NCBI GenBank assembly: GCA_019057675.1
Contig: JAHLWX010000010.1
Span: 1 to 35,823, forward strand
Reading direction: 5' to 3'
Source: Candidatus Jordarchaeum sp. LHC_1308
Lineage (GTDB): Archaea; Asgardarchaeota; Jordiarchaeia; Jordiarchaeales; Freyrarchaeaceae
DNA length: 35,823 nucleotides
The position numbers were made by a program, and so were the translations under genes. The first letter of the stretch is position 1; every line of letters begins with the position of its first letter. The notes below the pieces were generated by a model that had not been told where the DNA came from, searched no databases, and saw nothing but the letters and a program-made list of their open reading frames with translations. This document shows, one piece after another, positions 35,624-35,823 of this stretch.

Positions 35624-35823
35624 TTACATTTTTGGCGGTATTTCTATGCCGAGTATTTTCATGGTGTTTTTCAGTGATTGTAAAGCGACTTGTACAAGCG
35701 CTAGGCGGGCTTTTCTAGTTTCTGGGTCGTCGACCGAGAGAACTGGGCATTCCTCATAGAACTTATTGAAGCGCACCGCCAGCTGATATGCGTATTCAGC
35801 CAAGATGTTTGGTTTAAGGTTTT
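35624..35823 (-). CDS. argS: Arginyl-tRNA synthetase, C-terminal end (gene continues beyond right edge)
   Basis: Translated minus strand NLKPNILAEYAYQLAVRFNKFYEECPVLSVDDPETRKARLALVQVALQSLKNTMKILGIEIPPKM* matches the ArgRS anticodon-binding C-terminus (FNxFYExCPVL, RxARLxLVxxxxxxLKNxxxxLGIExPxxM). Confidence 0.9.
   Translation of the reverse strand, partial: NLKPNILAEYAYQLAVRFNKFYEECPVLSVDDPETRKARLALVQVALQSLKNTMKILGIEIPPKM

Noticed and set aside
1-35823. CRISPR arrays, IS elements with terminal inverted repeats, defence islands
   Set aside because: No regularly spaced repeats, intact transposases or recognisable defence genes were seen in any part of the window.

Overview
This 35.8 kb window comes from an archaeon, probably a thermophilic TACK-type lineage. 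That placement is inferred from an archaeal A-type ATPase with a signal-bearing proteolipid, AGG/AGA-rich codon usage, heavily intron-split tRNAs, a tungsten AOR and NikR. Most of the window is protein coding. From left to right it contains: a secreted S8 subtilase (partial, missed by the ORF track); an RNA polymerase subunit H/Rpb5 with an extra N-terminal domain; an MBL-fold hydrolase; hypothetical proteins; a GIFT/GATase-like protein with a zinc ribbon; a frameshifted GH15 glucoamylase-like gene; a ThiF/MoeB E1-like gene; part of an A-ATPase locus (H, E convergent with AtpZ-like, C, K); a decayed region; a TPR / longin-like / TPR cassette next to a 1426-aa subtilase-like membrane protein that appears catalytically dead; a TtuA/Ncs6 tRNA thiolase; NikR; a YbjN-like protein; a nuoJ(split)-K-L-M-N-like membrane antiporter module; tRNA-Ala; an AOR-family oxidoreductase followed by an LpdD-like protein; an HDAC-family deacetylase; tRNA-Arg; and the C-terminus of argS. 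The most striking signal is in the two tRNA genes. By hand-folding, tRNA-Ala(CGC) is interrupted by three mini-introns (16, 22 and 21 nt). tRNA-Arg(GCG) is interrupted by five (13, 23, 17, 28 and 18 nt), yet removing them gives fully paired cloverleaf stems apart from the Ala-diagnostic G3:U70 wobble. All family names are from reading motifs by eye; no database search was run.
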